A DNA stretch of 8,624 bases from an uncultured beta proteobacterium (GTDB lineage Bacteria > Pseudomonadota > Gammaproteobacteria > Burkholderiales > Rhodocyclaceae), in NCBI GenBank assembly GCA_903910495.1, contig CAIVZW010000266.1, forward strand, positions 1 to 8,624. The letters run 5' to 3'. Positions 1 through 6,401 of the stretch are shown piece by piece (within the stretch, counting starts at the first letter, position 1; each line of letters opens with the position of its first letter). The position numbers were made by a program, and so were the translations under genes. The notes under the pieces are model-generated. The model was not told the origin of the DNA. It saw nothing but the letters and a program-made list of their open reading frames with translations, and searched no databases.

Positions 1-152
1 GCTCCGGAAACGAGGTTCTGGGCCAGTATCTGAACATCGAAGGAATTGAGGTGGAGCATCAGCGCCACGCCGCACACCAGTAGCGCGAAAGCGACCGGCA
101 TGCCGATGAACATGGCGCCGCACAGCGACACCAGAAAGATGGTTACAGTCAC
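1..152 (-). CDS. dctM: TRAP transporter large permease, DctM family (N-terminal part only, cut by window edge)
   Basis: The first 50 codons of the large membrane subunit of a tripartite ATP-independent periplasmic (TRAP) transporter, which carries the substrate across the inner membrane using the sodium or proton gradient. The protein begins VTVTIFLVSLCGAMFIGMPV and continues as a hydrophobic helix (FALLVCGVALML), then a stretch ending in a DVQILAQNLVSG motif, typical of DctM N-termini. The GTG start at 150-152 is supported by an AGGAG ribosome binding site at 160-164, seven bases upstream. It follows the small permease gene after 36 bases, the usual DctQ-DctM order, and is surely cotranscribed with it. 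Most of the gene (a family member is about 425 residues) lies outside the window. No substrate-binding protein (DctP) gene is visible; it may lie further left. Confidence 0.9.
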   Translation of the reverse strand, partial: MTVTIFLVSLCGAMFIGMPVAFALLVCGVALMLHLNSFDVQILAQNLVSG

Positions 153-188
153 GAGGGTTCTCCTGAAACGGGTTCGGTAGACGTCGGT

Positions 189-689
189 TTAGAGGGCGTC
201 GTCAAAGTCGGGGCACATTTCCTGTTCGGTCATGGTGCCGCTGAGCAAGCGATAGATGGAGCCAAGGAGCAATACGCCCATGCCGATGCTGCACACCAGA
301 AGTGCCATGTAAACGACGCCAATCGGTATGCCCGAGACCGGGGCAATGTAGGCCATGTTGAGAACGACAATCTTCCAGCCGCCGTAGGTCATGAGGACAC
401 AACAAGCCAGTACGGTCACGTCACTGATGAGTTTGCAGGCTTTTTTCCCGATCAGCGGCAACTTTTTGGTGACGGTGTGCACCCCCAGATGGCCATTGTC
501 GTGCAGCATGAGCACGGAACCCAAGAAGACCATCCATACAAACAGAAAGCGCGAAACCTCCTCCGAAAAAATGATGCCGTAGTTAAATCCATATCTCAAC
601 ACCACATTACCAAAAACCAGTATCACCATCAGACCAAAGATGCCAATCAGCACCCACTCCATGCCCCGTAATATCCACTTTGAAAACAT
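189..689 (-). CDS. dctQ: TRAP transporter small permease, DctQ family
   Basis: The small membrane subunit of a TRAP transporter, which partners the large permease DctM in the inner membrane. At 166 residues it has the usual DctQ length and four hydrophobic segments at about residues 12-32, 44-63, 88-108 and 120-147. Between the first two is the family signature: NVVLRYGFNYGIIFSEEVSR (Arg after the first helix, then the S-EE-SRF motif before helix 2), followed by H-D-N-GHLGV. The ATG start at 687-689 has an AGGGAG ribosome binding site about five bases upstream. The gene follows the KduD-like dehydrogenase after 71 bases and precedes dctM by 36, so it looks like a distal part of the same operon. 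The context with sugar-acid dehydrogenases suggests a sugar-acid or keto-sugar-acid substrate, as for YiaMNO of E. coli, but TRAP substrates cannot be read from the membrane subunits. Confidence 0.93.
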   Translation of the reverse strand: MFSKWILRGMEWVLIGIFGLMVILVFGNVVLRYGFNYGIIFSEEVSRFLFVWMVFLGSVLMLHDNGHLGVHTVTKKLPLIGKKACKLISDVTVLACCVLMTYGGWKIVVLNMAYIAPVSGIPIGVVYMALLVCSIGMGVLLLGSIYRLLSGTMTEQEMCPDFDDAL

Positions 690-760
690 TTCAACTCCCT
701 TGTGAAAACCGTAACATCAGACCCGAGATCACCCTAGTGCAAACGCGAGCAGGTCCTGCT

Positions 761-1516
761 CTAGCGCCCCATCCATCCCCCGTCGACAACGAGGTTGCTG
801 CCGCTGACGTAATCGGAAGCACTCGAAGCCAGGTAGATCACCGCACCGACCATGTCTTCAGGTTTGCCCCAACGTCCGGCCGGAATCCGCGCCAAGATCT
901 GGGTGCTACGCGTCGGATCGGCCATCAGGGCGACATTCATCTCGGTGTCCATGTAGCCCGGTGTAATGCAATTGACATTGACTCCCTGGCCGGCCCATTC
1001 GTTGGACAGCGCCTTGGTGAACTGGGCCACAGCACCCTTGCTGGCCGCGTAGGCCGGAACAGTGACGCCACCTTGAAAGGACAGGAGTGATGCAATGTTG
1101 ATGATCTTTCCCTTCCCTTGTTCGAGCATCAACCGGCCGACTTCCTGGCAAAGGAAAAAAGGCGCATTCATATTGACGTTGAGTACGAAATCCCAGTCTT
1201 TCTTGGGGAAATCGACCGCCTTGTGACGACTTTGTACTCCGGCGTTGTTGACCAGGATATCAATGTGACCGAATTGTGCCTTGACCGCCTTAACCAGATC
1301 CGGGATGGCTTCGATGTTTTCCAGATCGTGAATGAAGAATTTTCCACGCACCCCACACGCTTCAATTTCGTCAATCACCGCCTGATCATGTTTGCGTCCG
1401 ACCACGGCGACATCGGCTCCGGCTTTGGCCAAACCTATCGCCATTGCTTTCCCCAGGCCCCGGTTTCCCCCGGTAAATAATGCGACTTTCCCTTTCAGGC
1501 TAAATAAATCCAGCAT
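761..1516 (-). CDS. kduD: short-chain dehydrogenase/reductase, KduD-like (2-deoxy-D-gluconate 3-dehydrogenase / 2-dehydro-3-deoxygluconate 5-dehydrogenase type)
   Basis: A classical SDR oxidoreductase of 251 residues, probably interconverting a keto group and an alcohol on a sugar acid in the cytoplasm. Visible motifs are the nucleotide-binding TGGNRGLG (15-22), NNAG (90-93) and the catalytic set Asn115, Ser143, Tyr156 and Lys160 (YAASK). Several stretches follow E. coli KduD as remembered: the start LFSLKGKVA, GHIDILVNNAG, KIINIAS-LSFQGG and the C-terminal block IPAGRWG...LASSASDYV...VDGGW. The end of the second strand reads GR (40-41) rather than Asp, which may favour NADP(H), although KduD is usually NAD-linked. 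The ATG at 1514-1516 has a GAGGAA ribosome binding site and the gene follows the zinc dehydrogenase after 37 bases. Family membership is secure. The exact substrate is not: gluconate 5-dehydrogenases and other sugar-acid SDRs are close relatives. Confidence 0.85.
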   Translation of the reverse strand: MLDLFSLKGKVALFTGGNRGLGKAMAIGLAKAGADVAVVGRKHDQAVIDEIEACGVRGKFFIHDLENIEAIPDLVKAVKAQFGHIDILVNNAGVQSRHKAVDFPKKDWDFVLNVNMNAPFFLCQEVGRLMLEQGKGKIINIASLLSFQGGVTVPAYAASKGAVAQFTKALSNEWAGQGVNVNCITPGYMDTEMNVALMADPTRSTQILARIPAGRWGKPEDMVGAVIYLASSASDYVSGSNLVVDGGWMGR

Positions 1517-1553
1517 TTTTATTCCTCAATATTTTTTGTGTTCAACCCTGCCA

Positions 1554-2555
1554 TCACATTTTGAAAAGCATCTTGATCGTATTGCCCCCTTTTAGGAGGT
1601 TCTGGAACACCTCGGGCGCGTTCTCCGGAGGCGCCTCAGAAAGCAATAAATCGAAGTCGATGAACTCGCTTTCCAGTATTTGTGTGGCGATCTCAAAATC
1701 ACGCCGCTCATAAACACGAATTCCAATCACCGTCAGTTCCTTGAATTCGACCTTGAGCAAATCAACCTCCGGAGGTTTCTTGTAGGAACCCACGATAACC
1801 GCCGTTCCCTGAACCTTGATAACATCCATCAGAACGGTCTGAACGCTAGGATGTGCTGCACAGTCAAAGGCAAAGTCGGCGTTAAAGCCGTCGGTGTAGT
1901 CCTTGATTTTGGCGCGGACATCTTCATTGCTCGCGTCAATTGTCGTGAACCCCAGTTTTTGAGCCACGCTCAAACGATACGGGTTGGCTTCGACAACGAT
2001 CACTTTCGCCGCGCCGAAATATTTCAGACAGGACGCAACACACAGTCCAATGGGTCCGGCACCAAATACGACAGCACGATCCCCCGGCTTGTAGCCCGAA
2101 CGGCGCACTGCGTGCACGCCCACCGCCACGGGCTCAAGAAACGCACCCAGTTTGAGTGAAAGAGTTTTCGGAATTTCCAGCACCTTGTCGACCGGAACCT
2201 TGACGTATTCGGCCATGCCGCCATCGCAGTCGATACCGATCAGGCGCAGGGTGTTGCAGACATGGGCGTAGCCGTTCAGGCAAGGTTCGCAGTGCCCGCA
2301 GGAGAGCAGCGGGTAGACCGTGACCGGGGTGCCCTTGGCCAGCGTCGGGTGCCCCTTTTCTATCGTCCCCGAGAATTCGTGCCCCATCACCAGCGGCGCC
2401 TGGGCACGCGGATGGACGCCCTGGTAGATGTTCATGTCGGAGCCGCAAACACCGACATACGCCACCTTGATCAGGACTTCGCCCGGACCGGTTTCAGGGA
2501 TCGGCTTCTGTTCAAAGCCAACGTCTTGCGCACTTCGATAGACAATACTTTTCAT
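1554..2555 (-). CDS. zinc-dependent medium-chain alcohol/polyol dehydrogenase (L-idonate/sorbitol/threonine dehydrogenase-like)
   Basis: A 333-residue cytoplasmic zinc dehydrogenase of the MDR superfamily, expected to oxidise a secondary hydroxyl of a polyol or sugar acid with NAD. Catalytic zinc ligands are visible as Cys37 (GVCGSD), His59-Glu60 (GHEF) and Glu141 (FLEPVAVGVHA). The structural zinc site is complete with Cys86, Cys89, Cys92 and Cys100. The Rossmann motif GAGPIG is at 165-170, and Glu189 at the end of the second strand points to NAD rather than NADP. The FLEPVAVGVHA segment is typical of the sorbitol, L-idonate and threonine dehydrogenase branch. The ribosome binding site upstream of the ATG (2553-2555) is poor (GGGAC), and the gene begins 21 bases after the stop of the hydroxyacid dehydrogenase, so it probably relies on translational coupling. 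Beside a KduD/gluconate-5-dehydrogenase-like SDR, an idonate-5-dehydrogenase-like role is attractive but unproven. Confidence 0.88.
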   Translation of the reverse strand: MKSIVYRSAQDVGFEQKPIPETGPGEVLIKVAYVGVCGSDMNIYQGVHPRAQAPLVMGHEFSGTIEKGHPTLAKGTPVTVYPLLSCGHCEPCLNGYAHVCNTLRLIGIDCDGGMAEYVKVPVDKVLEIPKTLSLKLGAFLEPVAVGVHAVRRSGYKPGDRAVVFGAGPIGLCVASCLKYFGAAKVIVVEANPYRLSVAQKLGFTTIDASNEDVRAKIKDYTDGFNADFAFDCAAHPSVQTVLMDVIKVQGTAVIVGSYKKPPEVDLLKVEFKELTVIGIRVYERRDFEIATQILESEFIDFDLLLSEAPPENAPEVFQNLLKGGNTIKMLFKM

Positions 2556-2576
2556 GTGAAAACCGTCCCGATTCTG

Positions 2577-3539
2577 TTAAAACTTGTTGACCTGATAGAG
2601 TGGCGCCTCGCCACGCAGGACCCGCCGCGCTTCCTCAGCCACCTTGCGCTTGAGTTCTTTTGCCGACTCCTCCGAATGCCAAGCCATGTGGGGCGTACAA
2701 AGGAAATTCTCGTGCTTGAACAGGGGATGGTCTGGCGCACCGGGTTCGACGCGGAGAACATCCATCGCGGCTCCCGCCAGTTTTCCCTCACCCAGCATTT
2801 TCTCCAGCGCCACCTCATCCACAATCGATCCGCGTGCCGTATTGACCAGATAGGCCGAAGGCTTCATCAGGCGCAGCATTTTTTCGTCAAGCATGAAACG
2901 TGTCGTTTCCAACAACGGACAATGCACGGAGACCACATCGGACTGCTCGAGCAATTCTTCAAGACTGACCAGGGTCACGTAGTCCGGCACCTTGTCACGC
3001 GACACATAGGGGTCATGCGCGATGACCTTCATGCCCAGCGCATGTGTTTTGTGCGCCATTGAACCGCCAATGCGGCCTATGCCGATGATGCCAATGGTTT
3101 GTACCTGATGGCGATGCACCGGTTCCATCAAGTGGAAATCCCATTGTCCGCGCTTGACCAGCGAACTGGCCCAGGCAATTTTCCGGGTCAGGCACAGCAT
3201 CATGGCCAGCGCATGATCGGAGACTTCATGGGTTCCATAATCCGGCACATTGCTGACGATAATGCCAAGGTCAGCGGCGGCCCGAAGATCCACGCTATCG
3301 ACACCTACCCCATAACGGGTAATAACCTTGCACCGCTTCAGATGCTGCATCACACGCCGCGTCATTGGCGCGTACATCATGAGAATCGCTTCTCCCTCTG
3401 TACATTGGGCGATGAGTTCATCTTCAGTCCTGCATTTCAGCCAAACAATCTCCGGGCTGATGTCAGCCAGCACAGCCTGCTCGATTTCTATCGACGGATG
3501 ATCACAATCCGCAACAATCACTACACGCCCGGTATTCAA
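2577..3539 (-). CDS. D-isomer-specific 2-hydroxyacid dehydrogenase, C-terminal-binding-protein-like
   Basis: A cytoplasmic NAD-dependent dehydrogenase of the D-2-hydroxyacid family, interconverting a 2-keto acid and a D-2-hydroxy acid. With the start chosen here it has 320 residues, usual for the family. The nucleotide-binding motif GIGRIG is at 153-158 with Asp176 ending the next strand (NAD type). The catalytic triad is complete: Arg236 (NTARGSIVDE), Glu265 (DVLRVEPG) and His284 (TPHMAWHSEES). TPH-AW-SEE and the segment RYGVGVDSVDL place it near CtBP and phosphoglycerate dehydrogenase-like members. No ATG is usable. The reading frame extends to another TTG at 3597-3599, but the TTG at 3537-3539 has AGGAG seven bases upstream, and MNTGRVVIVADCDHPSIEIE is the normal start of the beta-alpha-beta fold. 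It heads the second transcription unit, behind a 214-base AT-rich promoter region. The substrate could be a 2-keto-aldonate, but that is inferred from neighbours. Confidence 0.87.
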   Translation of the reverse strand: MNTGRVVIVADCDHPSIEIEQAVLADISPEIVWLKCRTEDELIAQCTEGEAILMMYAPMTRRVMQHLKRCKVITRYGVGVDSVDLRAAADLGIIVSNVPDYGTHEVSDHALAMMLCLTRKIAWASSLVKRGQWDFHLMEPVHRHQVQTIGIIGIGRIGGSMAHKTHALGMKVIAHDPYVSRDKVPDYVTLVSLEELLEQSDVVSVHCPLLETTRFMLDEKMLRLMKPSAYLVNTARGSIVDEVALEKMLGEGKLAGAAMDVLRVEPGAPDHPLFKHENFLCTPHMAWHSEESAKELKRKVAEEARRVLRGEAPLYQVNKF

Positions 3540-3546
3540 GTCTGCG

Positions 3547-3551
3547 CTCCT
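3547..3551 (-). promoter_or_regulatory. ribosome binding site deciding the TTG start of the hydroxyacid dehydrogenase
   Basis: The minus strand reads AGGAG here, seven bases before the TTG at 3537-3539. The alternative TTG at 3597-3599 has only a GGAA sequence about 11 bases away, and the N-terminal extension it would add has no family counterpart. This makes 3539 the preferred start. Confidence 0.7.
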
Positions 3552-3633
3552 CACTTTAGGCACAACGATCCAGAAAATTGATGACCCACCAGAAAACAAA
3601 CAACGAAATATTCCATCAACTTAAACTTAATTA

Positions 3634-3690
3634 ACGGAACACTATTCTTTATATTGTATCATTTAAATACTTATATGGAACGTTGTTCTT
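3634..3690 (-). promoter_or_regulatory. promoter of the hydroxyacid dehydrogenase operon with two copies of a GGAAC-N3-RTTC operator
   Basis: Two 16-base elements share 12 identical positions, and all four differences are transitions: ATGGAACGTTGTTCTT at 3675-3690 and ACGGAACACTATTCTT at 3634-3649. The first contains a perfect inverted repeat GAAC-GTT-GTTC; the second is the same with one changed base (GAAC-ACT-ATTC). They are 41 bp apart, close to four helical turns, so both lie on one face of the DNA. Between them, on the minus strand, is a possible -10 box TACAAT (3653-3658); the weak -35 (GTTCCA, 3676-3681) falls inside the first element. The second element would cover the transcription start, about 107 bases before the TTG codon. 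The core resembles IclR-family (KdgR/YiaJ-like) operators as I recall them. The regulator gene is not in the window. Confidence 0.55.
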
Positions 3691-3753
3691 GTTGCGTTAA
3701 CGGCATATCGGGTCACTGCATTCAGTCGCGCAACATCCCCAATCAGGAAATGT

Positions 3754-4758
3754 TCAGAGGGCCTTGATCTTTGCCCACACCGCGTCCTCGACCGGGATAC
3801 CATGCGCCAGATTGGCATTGCGGATCGCCAGTTCCTTTTCACCGGGATAGAGTACGGGTTGATTCGGATCGACACGCTCGGAACCCTGAATATTTTCGAT
3901 TACCTCGTTGATGGCCGAAGCCAGGTAATCTTCGCCGGCAATGCGCGTCGCATCCATGGCAATGAACATCTGTGAGAGCCCGTATTCGTCGCCGCCCAAC
4001 TCGCCAACCTTCATCGTCGAGCGTCCGCCCGATAGCACGGCGGCAATCAGGTCCATGACAATCGACATGGAAGAACCCTTCCAGTAGCCGATCGGCAGAA
4101 CGCGCCAGGTCTTGGCAATTTCTTTCGGGTCGCAGGACATGTTGCCCTGTTCGTCGTAGCCACCGGGGACCGGCATCATTTCGTTGCGCATCGCCGAGGC
4201 TTCCATCTGGCCGTAGGAGAATTGCGCCATGGCGATGTCGACGACGACATGGCCCTCCTTGCGCGGGATAGCCATGATGAACGGGTTGTTGCCGATGCGT
4301 CGATCACGCGCGCCCCAGGCCGGCATGTTCGGCTGGGTATTGGTCCAGCAGATACCGATGCAGCCCGCATCTGCAGCTTGCCAGCCATAGCTGCCACCGC
4401 GCAGCCAGTGGTTGGTGTTGCCCAAGGCAACACAGCCGATACCGAATTCTTTGGCGAGTTCAACGGCGCGATCCATCGACAGCTTGGCATTCACATTGCC
4501 CAGGCCCAGATTACCGTCCCAGCGCTCGAAAGCACCCATGCCCTCAACCCGGGTTGATTTGGCCTTGACGTCGATGTAACCCTTCTCGACGTATTCGATG
4601 ACGCGCGGAAAACGATTAACACCATGCGAATAAACACCGTCGCAACTGGTTTCGGTCATCAATCGGGCAGAGAGATCGGCGGTGGCTTCGTCACAGCCGT
4701 TCTTGATCAGGACGCGCTTGAATTCGGCTTTTAATTCGTCAAACGGGATGCGTGGCAT
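3754..4758 (-). CDS. dlgD: 2,3-diketo-L-gulonate reductase (YiaK/DlgD, malate/L-lactate dehydrogenase family)
   Basis: A cytoplasmic NADH-dependent reductase of the LDH2/MDH2 family; E. coli DlgD reduces 2,3-diketo-L-gulonate to 3-keto-L-gulonate in the yia pathway. The 334 residues match the 332 of E. coli YiaK and line up along nearly the whole length from memory: SGVYSHGVNRFPR becomes DGVYSHGVNRFPR (catalytic His45), NHW-RGGSYGWQAA (116-129) is conserved, as are IGICWTN, P-WGA, RIG-NP, LP-GYWKGS-MSIV, DEYG-SQ-FIA and the C-terminal VWAKI-AL. This is much closer than to generic malate or lactate dehydrogenases of the family. The ATG at 4756-4758 has AAGGAA six bases upstream. It follows the Gfo/Idh/MocA gene after 109 bases, long for an operon, but no convincing terminator or promoter was seen there. 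The operator region of the next unit follows. The true substrate may be a related keto-sugar acid. Confidence 0.88.
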   Translation of the reverse strand: MPRIPFDELKAEFKRVLIKNGCDEATADLSARLMTETSCDGVYSHGVNRFPRVIEYVEKGYIDVKAKSTRVEGMGAFERWDGNLGLGNVNAKLSMDRAVELAKEFGIGCVALGNTNHWLRGGSYGWQAADAGCIGICWTNTQPNMPAWGARDRRIGNNPFIMAIPRKEGHVVVDIAMAQFSYGQMEASAMRNEMMPVPGGYDEQGNMSCDPKEIAKTWRVLPIGYWKGSSMSIVMDLIAAVLSGGRSTMKVGELGGDEYGLSQMFIAMDATRIAGEDYLASAINEVIENIQGSERVDPNQPVLYPGEKELAIRNANLAHGIPVEDAVWAKIKAL

Positions 4759-4867
4759 GGTTTATTCCTTCAATAATCGATTTGCTTCGTTTTGTCATAC
4801 ACGGTGAGCTGGCAGGCAATCGGGCTAGATCATCCGCGGCGGGGTGCAGAATTGCACTCGTCCCGCA

Positions 4868-5860
4868 TCAGTAGCCATTCTCTTGGCGGTATTTTTTCAA
4901 CACTTCATCGGCTACCCAGGTGGAACGCACAGCGCTCTCGACACTGCCCGGGCACAGCGCAATCCCATTGAGGTCATCGACGATGCTCTGGATGAAGGGC
5001 TGCTGTACATGCGCCGGATTGGGAATATCCGCCTCCTGCACACCGTCCCCGTTGATCAGCCGCAGAGGCTTGTCGGTAAAGAATTCAAGTTCGATGCGAC
5101 CTCTCGAACCGACGATCTCGACGCGATCTTCTCCATGACCACACACGTAGCACCATGAACCGGATCCCTGGACACCACTGACATGCCGCCATGTGGCCGT
5201 CACGGTGTCCTCGACGTCGTAAAGTCCGGCCAGGTTGCTGGCTATCCCCTGTACTTGCTCGATGGCACCGAACCAAAAATCGAAAATGTCCAGCGTATGA
5301 ATGCCCATGTCCAGGAACTTGCCGCCACCGGACACTTCCGGTAGCAGGCGCCAGGGAAGCGTGGCGCGGGACAGATCTTCAGTCGCCGGAGGCTGATGTT
5401 GAACCGCACGAACACAGCGTACGTCTCCGATGACACCGCTATCCAGCCATTCCTTGACTTTCAGGAAGCGCGGCATGGCGCGCCGGTAAAACGCCACAAA
5501 CAGGCGGACACCCTTCTTCTCGCAGGCGTCGACGATTTCACGGCATTCTTCGAAACGCATCGCCATCGGCTTTTCGACATAGACGTGCTTACCCGAGTTG
5601 GCCACGAGCAAGGAAAGAGGCTTATGCGACGATGGCGGTGTGGCGACATAGACCGCATCAATATCCTGGTCAGCCAATAGCTGTTCGGTCGAGTCGTAGG
5701 CTTTGGCCACGCCGTGGCGCTGGGCAAAGGAGCGGGTCAATTCGGGATCCACGCTCGTCACGGCATTGAGTGATGAGTTTCTCGACTTGTAGAAACCCGG
5801 CCCACTCTTCACTTCGGCCACCGCCCCGCAGCCGATCATTCCCCAACGAATCGTCTTCAT
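4868..5860 (-). CDS. Gfo/Idh/MocA family NAD(P)-dependent oxidoreductase
   Basis: A cytoplasmic sugar or cyclitol oxidoreductase of 330 residues. The N-terminal Rossmann domain carries GMIGCGAVAE (7-16), ATPPSSH (73-79) and the family's catalytic EKP motif at 96-98 (Lys97). The C-terminal alpha/beta domain holds GGGKFLDMGIHTLD with Asp184 and His188, the D-x3-H active-site pair. The frame is open further upstream to 5941, but the ATG at 5858-5860 is the start: the extra 27 residues have no family counterpart and lie inside the upstream gene. Only two bases separate this ATG from the upstream stop codon, and no good ribosome binding site is visible, so translation is probably coupled. Members oxidise or reduce glucose, inositol, anhydrofructose and many other sugars; the substrate here cannot be named. 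Its place between YiaL-like and YiaK-like genes suggests the same sugar-acid pathway. Confidence 0.88.
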   Translation of the reverse strand: MKTIRWGMIGCGAVAEVKSGPGFYKSRNSSLNAVTSVDPELTRSFAQRHGVAKAYDSTEQLLADQDIDAVYVATPPSSHKPLSLLVANSGKHVYVEKPMAMRFEECREIVDACEKKGVRLFVAFYRRAMPRFLKVKEWLDSGVIGDVRCVRAVQHQPPATEDLSRATLPWRLLPEVSGGGKFLDMGIHTLDIFDFWFGAIEQVQGIASNLAGLYDVEDTVTATWRHVSGVQGSGSWCYVCGHGEDRVEIVGSRGRIELEFFTDKPLRLINGDGVQEADIPNPAHVQQPFIQSIVDDLNGIALCPGSVESAVRSTWVADEVLKKYRQENGY

Positions 5861-5862
5861 CT

Positions 5863-6345
5863 TTAAACGCCGGCAGCCAGCAGGGCTACCCGGACCTTGA
5901 TGACCACTTTGCGGATTGCTGCCGGGCTGCCACAGGCACACCCCGGACGATGCACGTCGCTGGGGAAAAACACGGCAAAACTGCCCGGTATCATGGTCAG
6001 CGTAGACTCGTTTTCCATGCCGCCATAAAAGAGCAGATCACGCGGCTCCAGAAGGTCTTCGGCAAGCGTATTGTTGCCGGTCTCGGAGGCTACACCGATC
6101 TTCTCGCTACCACTGCAGAGATATTGCACATCAATATACTGGCGATGCACTTCAGGGCGCGTCTCGGCAAACGGCTTGGTATGCATGTCAATGACCTGGA
6201 CGTAGATATCACGCCCCTGCAAATCATAATTTCCTGCTGGCAAAGCGGCAAAATCCGTCTGTTTGAGGTGCTCTACCGCAAGTTTGAGCGGCTTGGGAAG
6301 CCAGGCAAAGGCTGACTCCAGATCATTAACATGGCCGAAAATCAT
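5863..6345 (-). CDS. yiaL: YhcH/YjgK/YiaL family protein (DUF386), YiaL-like, probable sugar-acid anomer/ring-form enzyme
   Basis: A 160-residue cupin-like cytoplasmic protein, close to E. coli YiaL (about 155 residues) through its length: it starts MIFGH, then has TDF-AL-G, IY-Q-ID, the strongly conserved E-RPEVHR-YIDVQ block (61-74), GSEKIG, TGNN, LLE-RD--FY, MIPGSFAVFFPSDVHRPGC (118-136) and IRKVV-KV. His67 and His132 with nearby acidic residues are the likely metal-site residues of the fold. The related YhcH (NanQ) is reported to speed ring-opening or anomerisation of sialic acid, so a similar role on a cyclic keto-sugar acid is plausible here. That function is extrapolated. The ATG (6343-6345) has GAGGAG six bases upstream. 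It is the first gene of its unit, and the stop is two bases before the next start. A palindromic operator lies about 60 bases upstream. Confidence 0.9.
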   Translation of the reverse strand: MIFGHVNDLESAFAWLPKPLKLAVEHLKQTDFAALPAGNYDLQGRDIYVQVIDMHTKPFAETRPEVHRQYIDVQYLCSGSEKIGVASETGNNTLAEDLLEPRDLLFYGGMENESTLTMIPGSFAVFFPSDVHRPGCACGSPAAIRKVVIKVRVALLAAGV

Positions 6346-6401
6346 TCAGGACTCCTCAGTAGTTATTGCCCGTAAAACAGTTCAACAGCACAATGAATAC
6401 T

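Noticed and set aside
747..761. Perfect inverted repeat GAGCAGG-T-CCTGCTC at the stop of the KduD-like gene
   Set aside because: It forms only a short stem on the minus-strand transcript and has no T run after it, so it is not an intrinsic terminator; dctQ downstream appears to belong to the same operon.
2262..3062. A 266-codon open frame on the plus strand
   Set aside because: It lies antisense across the zinc dehydrogenase and the hydroxyacid dehydrogenase, both with complete motifs, and its translation shows no recognisable domain; it is a by-product of minus-strand codon bias.
4792..4801. TTGTCATACA in the gap before dlgD as a possible GntR half-site
   Set aside because: Only the TGT/ACA arms match and it is not a clear copy of the 16-bp operator at 6402-6417; a match this short is expected by chance.
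4844..4857. Small hairpin GTGCA-GAAT-TGCAC after the Gfo/Idh/MocA stop
   Set aside because: A 5-bp stem without a T tract is too weak to call a terminator.
5861..5941. N-terminal extension of the Gfo/Idh/MocA protein into yiaL
   Set aside because: The 27 extra residues are out-of-frame translation of the end of yiaL; the Rossmann domain starts right after the ATG at 5858-5860.
5770..6315. A 181-codon plus-strand open frame opposite the YiaL-like and Gfo/Idh/MocA genes
   Set aside because: Both minus-strand genes have clear family motifs and start signals; the antisense product resembles nothing.
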